From positions 2,232,001-2,296,000 of the forward strand of contig OY969556.1 of NCBI GenBank assembly GCA_963701015.1: a stretch of DNA of 64,000 nt, read 5' to 3'. The notes under the pieces are model-generated. The model made no database searches. It saw only the letters and a list, made by a program, of their open reading frames with translations, and had not been told where the DNA came from. The DNA is from MFD09286-c1 sp963701015. GTDB lineage: Bacteria > Bacteroidota > Bacteroidia > Bacteroidales > DTGW01. Below are positions 7,979 to 16,946 of this stretch, in pieces (within the stretch, counting starts at the first letter, position 1; each line of letters begins with the position of its first letter). A program made the translations under genes and the position numbers.

Positions 7979-9103
7979 TTAACCGATTAATTGCTTATAT
8001 CTATCGTTTACTATTTGTCCTTCGTGAGTTATGCAAGTCCCTTTTACTAAATCGTCATTAAAATTCAAATTTAACTGACCTTCAGCACCAATTATTAATT
8101 TAAGAAAATTAATAATATTGTTGCCAAACATTTTACTAGCATCAAAAGGCATATCTGAAGGAAAATCCGATTTTCCAACAATTGAAACCTGGTTCAGTAA
8201 AACTGTTTTTCCATTTTCAGTCACTTCACAATTACCACCTGTTGAAGCAGCTAAATCAATAACTACAGAACCTGCACGCATTTCTTCAACAGTTGATTTG
8301 GTTAGTAATACAGGGGCTTTTCTTCCGGGTATTTGTGCTGTACATAAAACTATATCTGCATTTTTAGCATGATCATGAATGAGTTGACGCTGTTTTTGCT
8401 TGAATTCTTCCGATTGTTCAACGGCATAACCACCTGCAGCAGCTTCTTCTTTAGCACCTTCAACTTCAATGAATTTTCCACCTAAGCTTTTTACTTCATC
8501 TTTAACGGCTGAACGAACATCAAATACTTCCACTACGGCTCCTAGTTTTCGTGCCACTGCAACAGCCTGTAAACCGGCAACACCTGCTCCAAGTATTAAT
8601 ACTTTGGCAGGTTTAATTGTTCCTGCTGCAGACATAAACATGGGAAAAAAGCGAGGTAAACGGCTTGCAGCATCCAACACAGCTTTATAGCCAGCAATAG
8701 TTGCCATTGACGATAAAATATCCATTGCCTGTGCACGGGTTGTCCTCGGAATAAAATCGAGGCTAAATGATGATACTTCTCTTGCCCTGAGCTGTTCAAT
8801 TGCAACTTTATTAATTACCGGGTTTAATCCTCCCAATAATACTTGTCCCTTCTTAAGTTTATTAATTGTTTCAGATTGTGGAACTGAAATACAAACCAGT
8901 AAATCAGCTTTAGCCAATACTTCTTCGCACGAAGTTTTCATGGCACCAGCTTCTTCATATTGTTTATCAGTAATAAAAGCATTTTGCCCGGCTTCCTGCT
9001 CAAAAATAATATCTGCTTTTAGTTTTTTTAATGTAATTATGTGCTCAGGAATCAATGCAACCCTGTTTTCATCAGCACTTTCTTTTATTATTCCAATTAC
9101 CAT
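7979..9103 (-). CDS. pntAA: NAD(P) transhydrogenase subunit alpha, NAD-binding part
   Basis: This is the soluble NAD(H)-binding domain I of the transhydrogenase, related to alanine dehydrogenase. The 374-residue product starts 'MVIGIIKESADENRVALIP', the alanine dehydrogenase/PNT N-terminal domain, and has the Rossmann NAD site 'VLILGAGVAGLQAVAVARKLGA' split over the middle. Other family marks are 'RTTRAQAMDILSSMATIAGYKAV' and 'PGRKAPVLLTKSTVEEMR'. It is the first gene of the pnt operon. A TAAATTTG box at 9125-9132 on the minus strand is a candidate -7 element 22 bp upstream, which would leave a very short leader. Confidence 0.96.
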   Translation of the reverse strand: MVIGIIKESADENRVALIPEHIITLKKLKADIIFEQEAGQNAFITDKQYEEAGAMKTSCEEVLAKADLLVCISVPQSETINKLKKGQVLLGGLNPVINKVAIEQLRAREVSSFSLDFIPRTTRAQAMDILSSMATIAGYKAVLDAASRLPRFFPMFMSAAGTIKPAKVLILGAGVAGLQAVAVARKLGAVVEVFDVRSAVKDEVKSLGGKFIEVEGAKEEAAAGGYAVEQSEEFKQKQRQLIHDHAKNADIVLCTAQIPGRKAPVLLTKSTVEEMRAGSVVIDLAASTGGNCEVTENGKTVLLNQVSIVGKSDFPSDMPFDASKMFGNNIINFLKLIIGAEGQLNLNFNDDLVKGTCITHEGQIVNDRYKQLIG

Positions 9104-9510
9104 TCAGTTTTCAATTAAATTGCGCAAATTTAGTTATTTAGAAATTATTTAAAAATTCTTAAAAAAGTTTATTGCAAACTTAACGTTTCAATTTATAGTT
9201 TGGTTTAAAAATAAATAGAAAAAGGCTGCAATTATTGTCAGCCTTTCCGTAAACCGTGATTAAGGATTTTTACATATTAAAATATCTTTGTAAAGATAAT
9301 GATTATTAATTTTCCTTTTTCGAAATGAATATTTTTAACAAAAGCAGTCTCCATTTGTTTAAGAACCTTGAAATAAGTTTAAACTAAATAAATTTGAAGG
9401 AATTAAGAACATAGATATAATTAAATAATCATGTTTTGCAAACATTAACACAATAGTTATAAAATATACAACATGGCTATTCCATTATATCTTTAAAAGA
9501 AATTTGAATT
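9104..9510. other. 407-bp divergent intergenic region (pntAA / yceI)
   Basis: No gene was found. It contains a candidate pnt promoter at the left and an 8-bp perfect stem AAAGGCTG/CAGCCTTT (9221-9228, 9239-9246) in the middle. The stem has a 10-nt loop, is flanked by A-rich sequence on the left and resembles a terminator, although both neighbouring genes are transcribed away from it. The right half should hold the promoter of the YceI-like gene; nothing there fits the consensus well. Confidence 0.5.
9125..9132 (-). promoter_or_regulatory. candidate -7 box (TAnnTTTG) for the pnt operon
   Basis: TAAATTTG on the minus strand matches the Bacteroidetes -7 consensus TAnnTTTG. No clear TTTG is seen at the -33 position, only T-rich sequence. 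The leader to the pntAA ATG would be about 15 bases. Confidence 0.35.
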
Positions 9511-10107
9511 ATGATGAAAAAGTTGTTTTTAATATCGGTTGTTTCTGTGCTTTCTATAGGAATGTTTTCACAGACGAAGTGGAATATTGATAAAGCTCAC
9601 ACTTCATTGGGTTTTACTGTTACCCATATGTTAATTAATGAAGTAGATGGTAAGTTTAAGTCATTTGAAGGTTCTTTTACATCAGAAAAGCCCGATTTTA
9701 CTGATGCTGAAATTATTTTTAATGTAGATGCGAATAGTATTAGTACTGACAATGAAATGCGTGATAATCATTTAAAGTCACCCGACTTTTTTGATGTTAA
9801 AAATTTTCCGCAGATTATATTTAAAAGTACCAGTTTTCAGAAGGTATCCGATAAAAAATATACACTTGAAGGCAACTTAACTATGCACGGCATAACTAAA
9901 TCGGTTAAATTTGATGTAGAATATGGTGGAACTATTCAGGATTCACAGAACAAAACTAGAATAGGATTTAAAGCAAGTACAGTAATTGACAGATTTGATT
10001 ATGGTTTAAAATGGAATAAATTAATTGAATCGGGTGGGGCAATTGTTAGTGAAAATGTAAGAATAAATTTAAATCTTGAATTTATTAAAGAAATAAAGAA
10101 TTCCTGA
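9511..10107 (+). CDS. YceI-family periplasmic protein
   Basis: YceI proteins are lipocalin-like beta-barrels that bind polyisoprenoid lipids in the periplasm; their exact role is often unknown. The 198-residue product has a signal peptide (MMKKLFLISVVSVLSIGMFSQ) and then the full YceI domain from 'TKWNIDKAHTSLGFTVTHM' to the end. Characteristic segments are 'DNEMRDNHLKSPDFFDVKNFP', split here by my quoting, 'GNLTMHGITKSVKFDVEYGG' and the final 'NLNLEFIKE'. It stands alone on the plus strand, about 100 bp before an aldo/keto reductase with which it may be transcribed. Confidence 0.93.
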   Translation: MMKKLFLISVVSVLSIGMFSQTKWNIDKAHTSLGFTVTHMLINEVDGKFKSFEGSFTSEKPDFTDAEIIFNVDANSISTDNEMRDNHLKSPDFFDVKNFPQIIFKSTSFQKVSDKKYTLEGNLTMHGITKSVKFDVEYGGTIQDSQNKTRIGFKASTVIDRFDYGLKWNKLIESGGAIVSENVRINLNLEFIKEIKNS

Positions 10108-10205
10108 ACCTATTGATATAAAATCTATAGCCCCTTTCAAATTAAAAACCGACTTTAACTTTTATTAATTTGGTTAAATAAAATAATTAGTTAAAATTTA
10201 AAAAT

Positions 10206-11231
10206 ATGAAATACAATCAATTAGGAAAAACTGGTGTTCTTGTCTCAGAACTTTGCTTAGGTGCAATGACATTTGGTGGAAAAGGTTATTGGCAAGCCAT
10301 TGGCGAATTACCTCAGGATGAAGTAAATAAATTAGTTAAAACTGCTATTGAAAATGGTATCAATTTTATTGATACAGCGAATGCCTATTCCGAAGGGCTT
10401 TCAGAAATTTATCTCGGACAAGCACTTAAAGACTTAAATATTAACAGGCAACAAGTTGTAATTGCTACAAAACTAAGGATAAGAATGGGCACAGGGGCAA
10501 ACCAGGTAGGCTTGTCGCGATTGCATATAACTGATTCGGTGAATGACAGCTTAGAACGGTTAAAGCTCAATCATATTGATCTGCTTTACATTCATGGATT
10601 CGACCCGATAACCCCTATGGAAGAAACTATGCGTGGATTGGAAGATGTGGTACGTTCAGGCAAAGTTCGTTATATAGGTATCAGTAATCATCCGGCGTGG
10701 ATGGTTGCAAAAGCAAATGGAATTGCCGATAAAATGGGTTGGACTAAATTTATTGCCTCTCAAAACTATTATACCATTGCTGGTCGTGAATTGGAACGCG
10801 AAATTATACCAATGGCTTTAAGTGAAGGAATTGCGATTATGCCATGGAGTCCTTTGGCAGGAGGTTTTTTAACCGGAAAATATACCGGAAATAATGAAAA
10901 AGCTGGTGACAGCCGTCGTGATAATTTTGATTTTCCACCTATCAATAAGCAAAAAGCTTATGATATTATTGATGTTATGGCTGAAGTTTCAAAGAATTAC
11001 AAAAATACCTCTGTTGCACAAGTTGCATTGGCCTGGCTTCTGAAACGACCAGGTGTTACAAGTATTATAATTGGCGCAAAAAAACAGGAACAATTATTGG
11101 ATAATATTGCTTCAATAAATGTAAACCTCACTGAAACTGATTTACAGAAATTAGATGCAATAAGTACATTAAGTCCTGAATATCCTGGGTGGATGCTTGA
11201 ACGGCAATCTCTTGGAAGATTTCCGTCGTAG
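10206..11231 (+). CDS. aldo/keto reductase
   Basis: This 341-residue cytoplasmic protein belongs to the aldo/keto reductase superfamily, NADPH-dependent (beta/alpha)8 barrels that reduce aldehydes and ketones. The N-terminus 'MKYNQLGKTGVLVSELCLG' and 'FIDTANAYSEGLSEIYLGQAL' (with catalytic Asp and Tyr) are typical. The catalytic Lys is in 'VVIATKLRIR', the usual His in 'LLYIHGFDP', and the cofactor-binding 'WLLKRPGVTSIIIGAKKQEQLLDN' region is near the end. It looks like the YajO/IolS-type branch, but the substrate cannot be told. A hairpin terminator follows at 11253-11287. Confidence 0.94.
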   Translation: MKYNQLGKTGVLVSELCLGAMTFGGKGYWQAIGELPQDEVNKLVKTAIENGINFIDTANAYSEGLSEIYLGQALKDLNINRQQVVIATKLRIRMGTGANQVGLSRLHITDSVNDSLERLKLNHIDLLYIHGFDPITPMEETMRGLEDVVRSGKVRYIGISNHPAWMVAKANGIADKMGWTKFIASQNYYTIAGRELEREIIPMALSEGIAIMPWSPLAGGFLTGKYTGNNEKAGDSRRDNFDFPPINKQKAYDIIDVMAEVSKNYKNTSVAQVALAWLLKRPGVTSIIIGAKKQEQLLDNIASINVNLTETDLQKLDAISTLSPEYPGWMLERQSLGRFPS

Positions 11232-11252
11232 TTTATAATAATATAATTTTGG

Positions 11253-11290
11253 AACCGGGAGTTTAATTGCAAATTATTCTTCCGGTTTTA
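11253..11290 (+). terminator. terminator after the aldo/keto reductase
   Basis: AACCGGGAG (11253-11261) pairs with CTTCCGGTT (11279-11287), nine pairs with one G-U, and a T-rich end follows. It lies 22 bp after the stop codon. Confidence 0.55.
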
Positions 11291-11421
11291 TTAAATATTT
11301 AAAAAAATCTCAGTCTTGTCATTTAATAAATTGTTGAATTAAAAAAATTATTCTATAAATTTCAATAATTTAACATCACTTAGGCATAATCTTTGCAATA
11401 TTTACAGCAAGTTTTAAATTT

Positions 11422-12531
11422 ATGAATGTTATGAAAACAAAATATTTTTGGTTAACTAAAACTATTGTGTTAATCACAATTTTACTTAGTTCATGTGCAA
11501 CTGAGTACAATTTTAATATTGATGTTTTAAAACCGGCTGAAATATCAATACCCGAAAATGTGAAAAAAATTATTGTAATCAATCACAGTTATATTCCTAA
11601 TAGTTGCTCTATCACAGATATTGATGGAAATACCAACCCTGGTTTTGATAGCACTTTTTCATTTCAGCATATTTCATCCTTTGTTGATTATATGAAATAT
11701 TCACCCAGATATGAAGTTGTAAAAGTTTTTAGCATTGCCAAAAATAAATACAATAAATTAAAACCAATTAATTTAAAAACGGTAGATGAATTATGCAAAA
11801 AAGAAGGTGCTGATGCTGCTGTTATTCTAGATGGTTGCTTTACTTCAAAAAAATTAGAGGAAAAAACTTTAAACTCAAGCTCTAATAATGGAACTATTGC
11901 TAATGATGAATTATTAGACACAACAAAAAGCAAAAAGTCTGCTAAACATAACAGAAACAACGGTTTGATTAATTACGACCTGGTATTAGGAAACACTTCT
12001 GTTTGGGAGGTATATAGCGCTGTAAAAGGTAAAATAGTAGATGTTCAAGACATTAATGATATTTCAAATATATTTGCAAAAGGTTATTCGGTTGAATCAG
12101 CTTTTCGTTTTTCGCCAAGTGTTTGGAATGTAATGTTTCAATCTTCAGCACGAGCAGGAAATGAATATGCGCACAGAATAGCACAGCAATGGGTTCAGGA
12201 AAGCAGGACATTATATAACTTATCAGGTGAAGGATTTGAAGATGCCATAGCTTTCTCTAAAAATAACAATTGGGATAAAGCGATAGAAATTTGGCAAAAT
12301 GCCTTAAAAATAAAAGATCCGGAAATTGCTTCCAAGTCTGCATATAATATTGCTGTTGCTTATGAAGTAAAAGATAACCTGAATGCTGCTCTTGATTGGG
12401 CTGCTAAATCATATCTATTGCAAAATAACAAGGCTTCTGATAAATACATCAAACTTTTAGAAACCCGTATTAAAGATAAAAAACAAATCGACAACCAATT
12501 AAGTCTAGTTGATGCAAAACCTGAAATTTAG
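11422..12531 (+). CDS. DUF6340-like lipoprotein with C-terminal TPR
   Basis: This 369-residue protein begins with a lipoprotein signal ending in LLSSC, giving a lipid-modified Cys at residue 25. A second Met at residue 4 could be the true start. The N-terminal half ('LKPAEISIPENVKKIIVINHS', quoted in part) matches my memory of the Bacteroidetes DUF6340 family. The C-terminal third ('GFEDAIAFSKNNNWDKAIEIWQNAL', read in two repeats, then 'SAYNIAVAYEVKDNLNAALDWAAKSY') is clearly TPR-like. A low-complexity Lys/Asn/Ser segment lies near residues 150-180. It is probably on the periplasmic side of a membrane; its role is unknown. A second lipoprotein gene follows after 187 bp. Confidence 0.75.
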   Translation: MNVMKTKYFWLTKTIVLITILLSSCATEYNFNIDVLKPAEISIPENVKKIIVINHSYIPNSCSITDIDGNTNPGFDSTFSFQHISSFVDYMKYSPRYEVVKVFSIAKNKYNKLKPINLKTVDELCKKEGADAAVILDGCFTSKKLEEKTLNSSSNNGTIANDELLDTTKSKKSAKHNRNNGLINYDLVLGNTSVWEVYSAVKGKIVDVQDINDISNIFAKGYSVESAFRFSPSVWNVMFQSSARAGNEYAHRIAQQWVQESRTLYNLSGEGFEDAIAFSKNNNWDKAIEIWQNALKIKDPEIASKSAYNIAVAYEVKDNLNAALDWAAKSYLLQNNKASDKYIKLLETRIKDKKQIDNQLSLVDAKPEI

Positions 12532-12594
12532 TTATACGAAAACCGGAAACCGGTAAATGATGAATGATAGTGATAGTTAAATATTGACTTTGCC

Positions 12595-12650
12595 ACTTTC
12601 CGTTTTCCCATCTCCGGTTTCCGTTCTCCATTTTCTGTCTTCCATTTTTT
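12595..12650. repeat. degenerate 7-bp repeat, eight units
   Basis: Eight successive heptamers (ACTTTCC, GTTTTCC, CATCTCC, GGTTTCC, GTTCTCC, ATTTTCT, GTCTTCC, ATTTTTT) keep an exact 7-bp phase. They share the NNNTTCC pattern of the long array at 27601-27915 but are more diverged. They sit between two lipoprotein genes and are non-coding. Confidence 0.6.
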
Positions 12651-12718
12651 ATTTTTAAAACAATCATTATATTTGTGTGTTTCGAAAAAATATGTTCTAT
12701 AAATCATAAATAGCTAAT

Positions 12719-13543
12719 ATGAAAAGTTTTATAAATTTTAAATATGCCCTGTTATTATCAGGTGTTGTATTATTTGCATCATGTCAGAACGGCAATGCAC
12801 CTTCAAATGCTCAGAAATCAGATGCTGATACCATGAATGTAAGCGATGTTTCAAAAAGTGTTAAGGAAGTTGTATATCCATTGCCCACTCCATTTGAACT
12901 GACTAAAATGTTAAATGATTTAGGAGTTAAGTACAATTCATCTATTTTAAACCCTGCAGATAAGGCCGACAAATATTTTAAAGAAAAATCAAAAGCTATA
13001 AACCTGGGCGTTTATGGAGCTGACTTGGCTTATGCTGCTACATACGAACAGAAACAAGATGTTGAAGTTTATTCTAAAGCTTTAAAAAGCCTGATTGACC
13101 AATTAGGTGTGAATATAAATTTCAGCGAAATGCTCACGGATAAGTTTAAAGAAAAAGTGAATAATAAGGATACTCTTATCAAAGTTGTAACCGCAACTTT
13201 TTTTGATACTTATAATTATCTTTCGCAAAAAAGCAACCCCGATATGGCATTATTAATGGTATCAGGTATGTGGGTTGAATTAATGTATATTGCTACAAAT
13301 ATTTCAGAAGATTCATATCATTCTACAGGCATTGTAAAAATAATTGCTGGTCAAAAAGGATCATATACTAAAATTATGGATCTTTTAAATGCCCGTAGCG
13401 CTGATGCAGATGTTAAATCACTAAGAGATAAATTAGAAGTGCTAAAACCTGTTTATGATAAAGTTGAAAACGGACTTCAGGAAAAAGATTATTTATTGAT
13501 ACTTAAGACAATCCAGGATGTCCGTAAATCAGTAGTTTCATAA
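12719..13543 (+). CDS. Bacteroidetes-type lipoprotein of unknown function
   Basis: The 274-residue product has a lipoprotein signal (LLLSGVVLFASC, Cys at residue 22) followed by a Ser/Asn/Asp-rich linker and an all-helical domain of about 210 residues. Segments such as 'AINLGVYGADLAYAATYEQKQDV', read in part, and 'LLMVSGMWVELMYIAT' are of a kind I have seen in conserved hypothetical proteins of the phylum, but I cannot name a family. It is followed by a clear terminator, then by the ABC transporter gene on the same strand. It is likely attached to a membrane on its periplasmic face. Confidence 0.7.
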   Translation: MKSFINFKYALLLSGVVLFASCQNGNAPSNAQKSDADTMNVSDVSKSVKEVVYPLPTPFELTKMLNDLGVKYNSSILNPADKADKYFKEKSKAINLGVYGADLAYAATYEQKQDVEVYSKALKSLIDQLGVNINFSEMLTDKFKEKVNNKDTLIKVVTATFFDTYNYLSQKSNPDMALLMVSGMWVELMYIATNISEDSYHSTGIVKIIAGQKGSYTKIMDLLNARSADADVKSLRDKLEVLKPVYDKVENGLQEKDYLLILKTIQDVRKSVVS

Positions 13544-13566
13544 TATAAAAAAATATAAATTTTATT

Positions 13567-13600
13567 CACAGCCCTAGCCATTTAGCCGGGGCTGTGTTAT
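13567..13600 (+). terminator. terminator after the lipoprotein gene
   Basis: CACAGCCC (13567-13574) pairs with GGGCTGTG (13589-13596), a perfect 8-bp stem with a 14-nt loop, followed by TTATTTA. It lies 23 bp after the stop codon and 20 bp before the next start. Confidence 0.65.
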
Positions 13601-13616
13601 TTAGTTAATAAATTTA

Positions 13617-16600
13617 ATGAACGAATCAATATTAAAAGCTTTAATCCGTTTATTTGCAATTGTTGCCGATGTTAACCGTTATGGCCAGTCTGGTAACGAA
13701 CGCAGCATAGTTAAAGATTACCTTGACAGGCAATATAGCCACGAAATTGTAAATAAATATATTGACTATTTTGATGAGCAGGTAAAATTCTATCATCCTG
13801 AATTAATGTACGAGAATGAAAGAGAAAACCGCCGTCAGAATATTTACAACGAAGCCATAATTATTGATTTATGTAATCAAATTAATGAAGAACTTGAGCA
13901 ACAACAGAAACTAATTGTATTAATATACCTGCTCGATTTTATTAACCGTGGTGATGCACTAACTGAAAATGAAATTGAATTTGTTACCTCACTTGCTTAT
14001 CAATTAAATATTCATGAGGAAGAATTTCAGGATGCAAAAGCATTTACATTTGGTGAGTTGGGTAAAGTTGCGGATTTCGACAGGCTTTTGTTTATAGATT
14101 CAAATGAATCATCTGGAAATCCTGAGATAAAACATATGCCTGTTGAAAAAATGGAAGGGCGTATTGTAGTTTTGTATTTGCCTTCAACAAACACTTATGT
14201 ATTCAGGTATTATGGCAATTTGGTACTTTTAATTAATGGCCATAACATAAAACCTAATCGTTCATATATATGGTCAACCGGTTCAAATATTAAAAATTCG
14301 AAAATTGGTTCTATTTATTTCAGCCGCATGTCTGGCCGTTTTATCCAGGCCAATATTGAAAACAAATTTGTATTCGTTGCCGATAATATTGAATTTAGTT
14401 ACCGTAACAGCAACAATGGTATTAAAAGGTTCACTTTTAATGAAGAATCAGGTCGATTGGTTGGAATTATCGGTGGCAGTGGTTCTGGAAAATCAACACT
14501 TTTAAATGTACTCAACGGAAGTATTAAACTAAATAAAGGTTCCATAAAAATAAACGGTTATGATATAAATGAGAATAAAGAACTTTTAAAAGGTGTAATA
14601 GGTTTTGTTCCGCAAGACGATTTGTTAATAAAAGAATTAACCACTTTTCAAAATCTATATTACAATGCACGTCTTTGTTTTAGCGATTATACCGAGCAAC
14701 AAATAGTTGAACTTGTTGAACTTGCTTTGGTGGATTTTGATTTGGTTGAAGCACGCGATTTAAATGTTGGCGATTCGCTTACAACAATTTTAAGTGGTGG
14801 ACAGCGAAAACGCTTAAATATTGCATTGGAACTTATCCGTGAACCTTCCATATTGTTTGTAGATGAACCAACTTCAGGTTTATCATCAGCTGACTCCGAA
14901 AAAGTTATTACATTACTAAAAAGACAGGCTTTAAAAGGAAAATTGGTAATTACCAATATTCACCAACCTTCATCGGATGTTTTTAAAATGTTCGATAAGC
15001 TTTTAGTTATGGACCAGGGCGGAAGGATTATATTTTACGGAAATCCGGTTAGCGCTGTAACATACTTTAAACGGGTGTCAAAATATGCTGATGCTGATGA
15101 AAGTGAATGCCTAAGTTGTGGCAACATAAATGCCGATCAAATACTCAGAATTGTTGAAGCGCGTGTTGTTGATAGTAATGGGCGATTGACGCGTAAACGA
15201 AAAACTTCACCTGAAGAATGGCACCAGATTTATATGGAAAATATTGATCCCGGAATTCAGGAAATTCAACGTGAACATGATGATTCAATCCCTAAAAACA
15301 ATTTTAAAATTCCTGGTCATTTCAAACAATTTAAAATTTTTCTCGAACGCGACGTTTTTGCAAAACTAAAAAATTCACAATATTTATATATAAGTGCGCT
15401 TGAAGCTCCTTTGCTTGCATTAATACTGGCATTTTTTACAAAAAATTATGTTTTTATTGATGGCATGCCAAAATATATTTTTGGCGAAAATCAAAATTTC
15501 CCGGCATTCCTTTTCATGGCTGTAATTGTATCCATGTTTATGGGTTTGGTTATTAGTGCCGAAGAAATTTTCAAGGACAGGCGAATATTAAAACGGGAAA
15601 AATTTCTTGATTTAAGCCGTGGAAGTTATTTGTTCTCAAAAATTTCCATATTGTTTGCCATTTCAGCCATTCAAACTTTAATTTTTATTTTGATTACAAA
15701 TTATATGCTCGAAATAAGAGGAATGGGTATATATTTCTGGATAATTCTATTTACAGCTTCGTGTTGGGCAAATCTTGCCGGTTTAATCATATCTTCCGGA
15801 TTAAATTCAGTGGTAACTATTTATATTCTGGTTCCATTAATATTGGTTCCTCAAATGTTGTTAAGCGGAGTTGTTGTTGACTTTGATAAAATGCACAACA
15901 AAATAGCCTCGCAAAATTATGTGCCATTAATTGGCGATTTTATCACCTGCCGTTGGGCTTATGAAGCATTAATGGTTTCGCAATTTAAATATAACAAATT
16001 CGAAAAACAGTTTTACCCTATAGATTTTCAAATTCAAAATGCAATTTTTTATAAATCATATGGAATTCCGGAATTGAATAAGCTTTTGAACGATTGTGAT
16101 AAATCGAAATATAATGCCAATGATTCATTAAAGTTTACCAATAACCTGAATGTTATAAAAAATGAAATTGATAAAATTTATTCGAATTTGAATTTGGCTA
16201 AACCTAAATTTCTTGATAGTATTAACGCTAAAATTTATAGCAAAAATATAAGCAACGAAACTTCCGTTTTTCTGGATAAAGCAGAAAATACCTATATTGA
16301 TATTTGCAATCAGGCTGTGGATCAACGCGACAACAAATACACACAAATGGTTGCAAAATTGGGTGGTGATGATGGCTTTCAAAATTTTAAGGAAAAGTAC
16401 TATAACCGGCAATTGGCCGATTTTGTTACCAATGCCAGAGAATTAAAGCAATTTAATATTCATGATGGTGAGCTTGTTCGCATAAAGGATGCTGTTTTTA
16501 GAATGCCGGAATCACAAAAAGGTCGTGCTCATTTTTATGCGCCTTTCAAAAGAATTTATAACTACACCATCGACACTTTCTGGTTCAACTTATTGGTTAT

Positions 16601-16766
16601 ATGGCTATATTGTGGATTATTATTTGTATTGCTATACTTCGATGTACTCAGAAAAGTAATCTATTATTTCGAAACCATCAGGTTGAACAGACGCAACAGG
16701 TTAAGAATTTTACGGCTTTTAAAAGTGTATGAACAATTTGATGTAACAAAGAAATCAAAAAAATAA
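13617..16766 (+). CDS. ABC transporter, ATPase and permease fused, with TerB-like and FHA-like N-terminus
   Basis: This 1049-residue protein joins an ATPase to a membrane part, in ABCG-like order. Residues about 1-150 are helical and resemble a TerB/DjlA-type domain ('LIYLLDFINRGDALTENEIEF'). Residues about 175-260 are beta-rich and FHA-like ('NLVLLINGHNIKPNRSYIWS'). The ATPase follows, with Walker A GGSGSGKS (near 284), 'FVPQDDLLIKELT' Q-loop, signature LSGGQRKRLNIALEL (near 391), Walker B 'ILFVDEPTSGLSS' and switch His in 'TNIHQPSSD'. An ABC-2-type membrane region spans about 590-760, and a last helix lies near 990-1015, with a long soluble stretch between. The substrate is unknown. The next gene, a receiver/ATP-grasp protein, starts 180 bp later. 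Confidence 0.88.
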   Translation: MNESILKALIRLFAIVADVNRYGQSGNERSIVKDYLDRQYSHEIVNKYIDYFDEQVKFYHPELMYENERENRRQNIYNEAIIIDLCNQINEELEQQQKLIVLIYLLDFINRGDALTENEIEFVTSLAYQLNIHEEEFQDAKAFTFGELGKVADFDRLLFIDSNESSGNPEIKHMPVEKMEGRIVVLYLPSTNTYVFRYYGNLVLLINGHNIKPNRSYIWSTGSNIKNSKIGSIYFSRMSGRFIQANIENKFVFVADNIEFSYRNSNNGIKRFTFNEESGRLVGIIGGSGSGKSTLLNVLNGSIKLNKGSIKINGYDINENKELLKGVIGFVPQDDLLIKELTTFQNLYYNARLCFSDYTEQQIVELVELALVDFDLVEARDLNVGDSLTTILSGGQRKRLNIALELIREPSILFVDEPTSGLSSADSEKVITLLKRQALKGKLVITNIHQPSSDVFKMFDKLLVMDQGGRIIFYGNPVSAVTYFKRVSKYADADESECLSCGNINADQILRIVEARVVDSNGRLTRKRKTSPEEWHQIYMENIDPGIQEIQREHDDSIPKNNFKIPGHFKQFKIFLERDVFAKLKNSQYLYISALEAPLLALILAFFTKNYVFIDGMPKYIFGENQNFPAFLFMAVIVSMFMGLVISAEEIFKDRRILKREKFLDLSRGSYLFSKISILFAISAIQTLIFILITNYMLEIRGMGIYFWIILFTASCWANLAGLIISSGLNSVVTIYILVPLILVPQMLLSGVVVDFDKMHNKIASQNYVPLIGDFITCRWAYEALMVSQFKYNKFEKQFYPIDFQIQNAIFYKSYGIPELNKLLNDCDKSKYNANDSLKFTNNLNVIKNEIDKIYSNLNLAKPKFLDSINAKIYSKNISNETSVFLDKAENTYIDICNQAVDQRDNKYTQMVAKLGGDDGFQNFKEKYYNRQLADFVTNARELKQFNIHDGELVRIKDAVFRMPESQKGRAHFYAPFKRIYNYTIDTFWFNLLVIWLYCGLLFVLLYFDVLRKVIYYFETIRLNRRNRLRILRLLKVYEQFDVTKKSKK

Positions 16767-16946
16767 ATAGTAATTTATTTACATTTATTGAAATAATACT
16801 TCAGCATGTTTTTGTAATAAACCCAACTTTATTGATGGGTAGGAATTAAAATCCTAAAGTGTGCTTTAGAACATAATCCTTATTTTAGGTTGAAATTGCT
16901 GGTTAGCAATAAATTCGCTATATTCGTTATACCAAATTTATAACCA

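Noticed and set aside
9221..9246. terminator for pntAA or yceI
   Set aside because: The stem is perfect, but both genes are transcribed away from it, so it cannot be called their terminator; it is left as a hairpin in the intergenic entry.
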